The notes beneath the pieces are model-generated. The model saw nothing but the letters and a program-made list of their open reading frames with translations. It did no database searches and had not been told where the DNA came from. The position numbers were made by a program, and so were the translations under genes. A DNA stretch of 64,000 nucleotides from assembly GCF_037975245.1 (NCBI RefSeq), contig NC_092563.1, forward strand, positions 19,174,094 to 19,238,093, given 5' to 3'. Below are positions 60,966-64,000 of the stretch, in pieces. The DNA comes from Apostichopus japonicus. Lineage: Eukaryota; Echinodermata; Holothuroidea; Aspidochirotida; Stichopodidae. Each line of letters starts with the position of its first letter. The first letter of the stretch is position 1.

Positions 60966-63900
60966 AGTAGTATGTAAGACAGAAGAAGAATTATCTCTGT
61001 ACTTCCTACATCAAAAAAATCAACAACAACAGTTTGATTTGTAACAGAAGTAATGACTTGCACAAAGAAATTGATTTCCTCTACATCTTAAAACTAAAAT
61101 TAGCATGATGAAGTGATGTTTTTTCCCCCCATCTCTGTTACTTTTAGCATATTCATATTTCTTATGTTAGTAGCATAAGCCTATGTAATTCAAACCTAAA
61201 ATTCCACAATTTAGCCACTTGCTAAAAATTTGCCACTGGCATTATCAATTACAACACACATAAATAGTTACTGTACAGGCATTTGAGAGCCCAATAATTG
61301 CTGATAAAAAGCCGAAACACAGGGCTTAAGTCCAGTACAGAAATCAGGCCGATGAGTTGAAGTTTGTAATGTCTGCTGCCAGAAAGTTGACAGTGCACTT
61401 CCCTTGTTACTGGCAAATGGCAACATTCACTGGCATTTAGCCATTAAATAGCCTGAACTTTCAGGCCTGTATCTAATCTTTTGTTTTCAGACTTTTTTTG
61501 GAAACCATTTATATTTGAGGATAATGAAGATATGTATTATGCATGAAGTAAAGCAGTAAAGAACAAGAGTAGTTTGTTTACAGATTAACTGCAAGGGGTG
61601 GGAGGGAGGGGGATCTTTCAAACCTTATGTAGGGCATAATGGGACAGTATATCATTTTTTTTGGGGGGGGGGGAGGGAGGGGAGGGTTTCCTAACACCCA
61701 CTTCCTCCCAATCTATCCACTAGCTGTACCATTGTTTAATCTACAAAAGTGAAATTCCTCTTCATATGTACTCTGTCATGTATTTACAGTTTCATTTACA
61801 AAATGATATGTAAAAGTCCAATAGAATTGGACAAACATGGAGTGAAAAATAGGCTCTGTAAATATCTACTGTTTGTTTTTCTACAAATTTCTATAAGCTC
61901 AGCAACAGTTCAGTTGCATCATGAGAATGACCTTTTTATTTTCAATTAGAAATAATAATAATACTTATTCAACGAGAGTTACCGTGGTTTTATTTTCTTT
62001 TCTTTCAATTTTCTGTTTTTTTTGTTGTCTGTAAAATGATACCCACAATGCTAAATTATGCAGCGTTAGTAATACTTTGGCAAGGTACTTTCCACGTTAT
62101 TTTCTGACAAAAAAGTTCATTAAAGTTCATTTAGTTGTGTGCTAGGAGTTAATTTTTATTGTCTTGAAGGGAGAAAAATGAAGTGTGTCTATAAATGAAG
62201 TGACATAAACATGTGCTAGCAACAGAATGTCTAGCAAATCTTTATGACCACTCCACTCCCTACCCTCAATCCACCCCCTCCTCCCCCCCCTGACCCCGTT
62301 CTCTAATTAGATAGAAATGTGATTACACAAAAGACTTATAGATAATGGTCCCTCTTTGAATTAGGGAGTTTTTGGCCTAACCCATGTTGATTTAAGCCAT
62401 TGCCATATGTGTTGTTTCTCGCCAGTTATTCTTGTGAAACTTGTCAGAATGATAACTTGACCATGCCAACCCATCATTTCAACTATCTTGTAAGTTCTAT
62501 AAATTGGAATGGTACAAATCATACCGTTCTAATTGACATAAACGATAGGGCACTTACACTTACAGAAAACTTGAAATGGGGAAAGGGCACTTCTTATTTA
62601 AGAAGAGGAAGCTTCAGAAATTTGCAATTTGGGGGTGGGAAGGTGAGGGAGGAAAAGTGCACCCCACCCCCTGCCTACTACACCCAATACTCCAGAATGA
62701 AACCAAGTTTGATTTAAATGAAATTCAAAATTAAAACAAATAAGCAAAATGACCAAACTCCTAAATCAAATAATAGGCATAAATCTAGATGATTAACAAA
62801 TGCACATTAATAAAGAAAGAAAGACAAGTGCATATTACTATTGACATTTGTATTTTATTATTTTTATTATCTCACAATAGAAACGAATATGAAGCATGGA
62901 AAATATTGACCAATTTCTCAAACCGAGTTATCTTTTAACAAAAGGAGTAATTTACTACCTTAACCACCTGATTAAAAAGTGTATTTGGATGTCTTCAATT
63001 GGTTCCAACAGCTCAATCATTTGATCTCTGACATTTTACCAGTCAAAGACAAAGAATATATATTTAGAAATTATTTATAATTAAGTATCATAGATTCTCG
63101 ATTTAGTAATTGAATCCTTTTCTTTCAGTTTCCATGTTTGTGTATTCTTCATTAACTGACCAAAAGAAAAAGAACAATGCATTTTCCCAACAATAGGCAA
63201 AGGAACAATAGCACCAATGCAGCTGCAAACAATGTCACCTTGTAAAGTCCAGGTATCAAGTGCAAACGGTTGAATTATGCTCTATCAACTGCTCTCAGTG
63301 GGGGAAGGATTAAAGTAAATTTTTAAATCTCATAGAAAATATCCCAAATTTGTTTTTACATTCATTTATATAATATTTCCATGCATAACACAATTTTCCA
63401 TTATCTGTAGTATAAGAGATAGAAACACTAGATCAGGGTGCTACCTTGAAGCAGTGCTGAATCATTCAATAGCTATAGAGGCAACTGCCTAGGGGTCCCT
63501 AGGATCAAGATGCCCCCAATGTCAGTCAAGAGGTCCTCCTCTGAAAATTTCCAGGTAAAACATGCTGTCTATTTTGGGGTGATCAATCATATGACTAGAC
63601 AAATTTATTTTTCTGTAGTTTATAATGGCTAAGGCTTGACGAAATAACAGCTACCAGCCACTTTTCTCTTTAAAGTGCAACATTTGCACCCTCAATTTGC
63701 CATACTCATCATTCATGCTTCAACAGCCTGCCATTCCCATTAAATCTTCCGGTAAACAATCTACATAACTCCTATATCCCATAAATGCACTAACAACAAA
63801 CTTTTGCAATCATACTTGGAAAACAAACACTAAGTCCTAGCACAGTGAAACCAGGCCTAATTTGAACCAAACATAACAGCTAGTATACCCCTCCATGATA

Positions 63901-64000
63901 CCCCTCCTCCCACCCTACCTCTCCCAAAAAGAAGAAGAAATGAAAATGAAAAAAAAAAAAAACAGAAAGGAGAATCTGATCAAGTTTGCACAATAATAGC
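60966..64000. other. Intergenic stretch, nothing recognised
   Basis: AT-rich with G-runs (61660-61690), C-runs (62270-62295) and A-runs. A 105-codon plus-strand open stretch at 62400-62717 has no splice context or family resemblance and ends in low-complexity sequence. Confidence 0.35.

Noticed and set aside
62400-62717. 105-codon plus-strand open frame downstream of NUP93
   Set aside because: No family resemblance, no splice context, low-complexity end; could be chance in AT-rich DNA.

Overview
The window is genomic DNA from an animal: GT-AG introns, AT-rich non-coding sequence, microsatellites, and LINE and DNA transposon remains. The repeat style, frequent TAGGCCTA-type motifs and invertebrate-length introns suggest an invertebrate deuterostome, perhaps an echinoderm. 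That placement is an inference. There are no bacterial features.

Two complete housekeeping genes lie head to head. On the minus strand, 41092 down to 9513, is SF3B3, the SF3b130 subunit of the U2 snRNP branch-site complex. It has 26 coding exons whose phases all join, giving 1219 residues (human about 1217). On the plus strand, 45642-59877, is NUP93, an inner-ring nucleoporin, with 18 coding exons and 830 residues (human about 819). The 4.5 kb between the start codons holds both promoters and a dead LINE. Left of SF3B3, on the same strand, is the C-terminal part of a third gene that I do not recognise (591-3197, two exons).

The most interesting layer is inside the introns. Nine SF3B3 introns each carry one copy of a 67-81 nt element on the sense strand. 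Eight copies show the boxes of a C/D snoRNA (C, D', C', D) closed by a terminal stem; the ninth is decayed. Five copies share a guide-like stretch beside D', and three others share a different one. Several copies sit inside larger segments duplicated between SF3B3 introns.

A second theme is tandem repetition anchored on splice junctions. At seven of the 42 coding introns, in both genes, a tandem array contains or directly abuts a 5' or 3' splice site, so decoy donors, acceptors or polypyrimidine tracts lie next to the real ones. SF3B3 intron 3 also has a GC-AG boundary.

Mobile DNA: a 3.86 kb hAT-type element (28533-32389) with a perfect 8-bp target duplication contains a second hAT element (29500-31029), also with a perfect 8-bp duplication. 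There is a 485-bp hAT MITE (39591-40075), a CAGGGATGTAAGT-ended element (34579-35224) with a paralogous empty site, two further MITEs, LINE fragments and a dispersed repeat in three places. Intronic and intergenic stretches not listed show AT-rich sequence and homopolymer runs with nothing I recognise.
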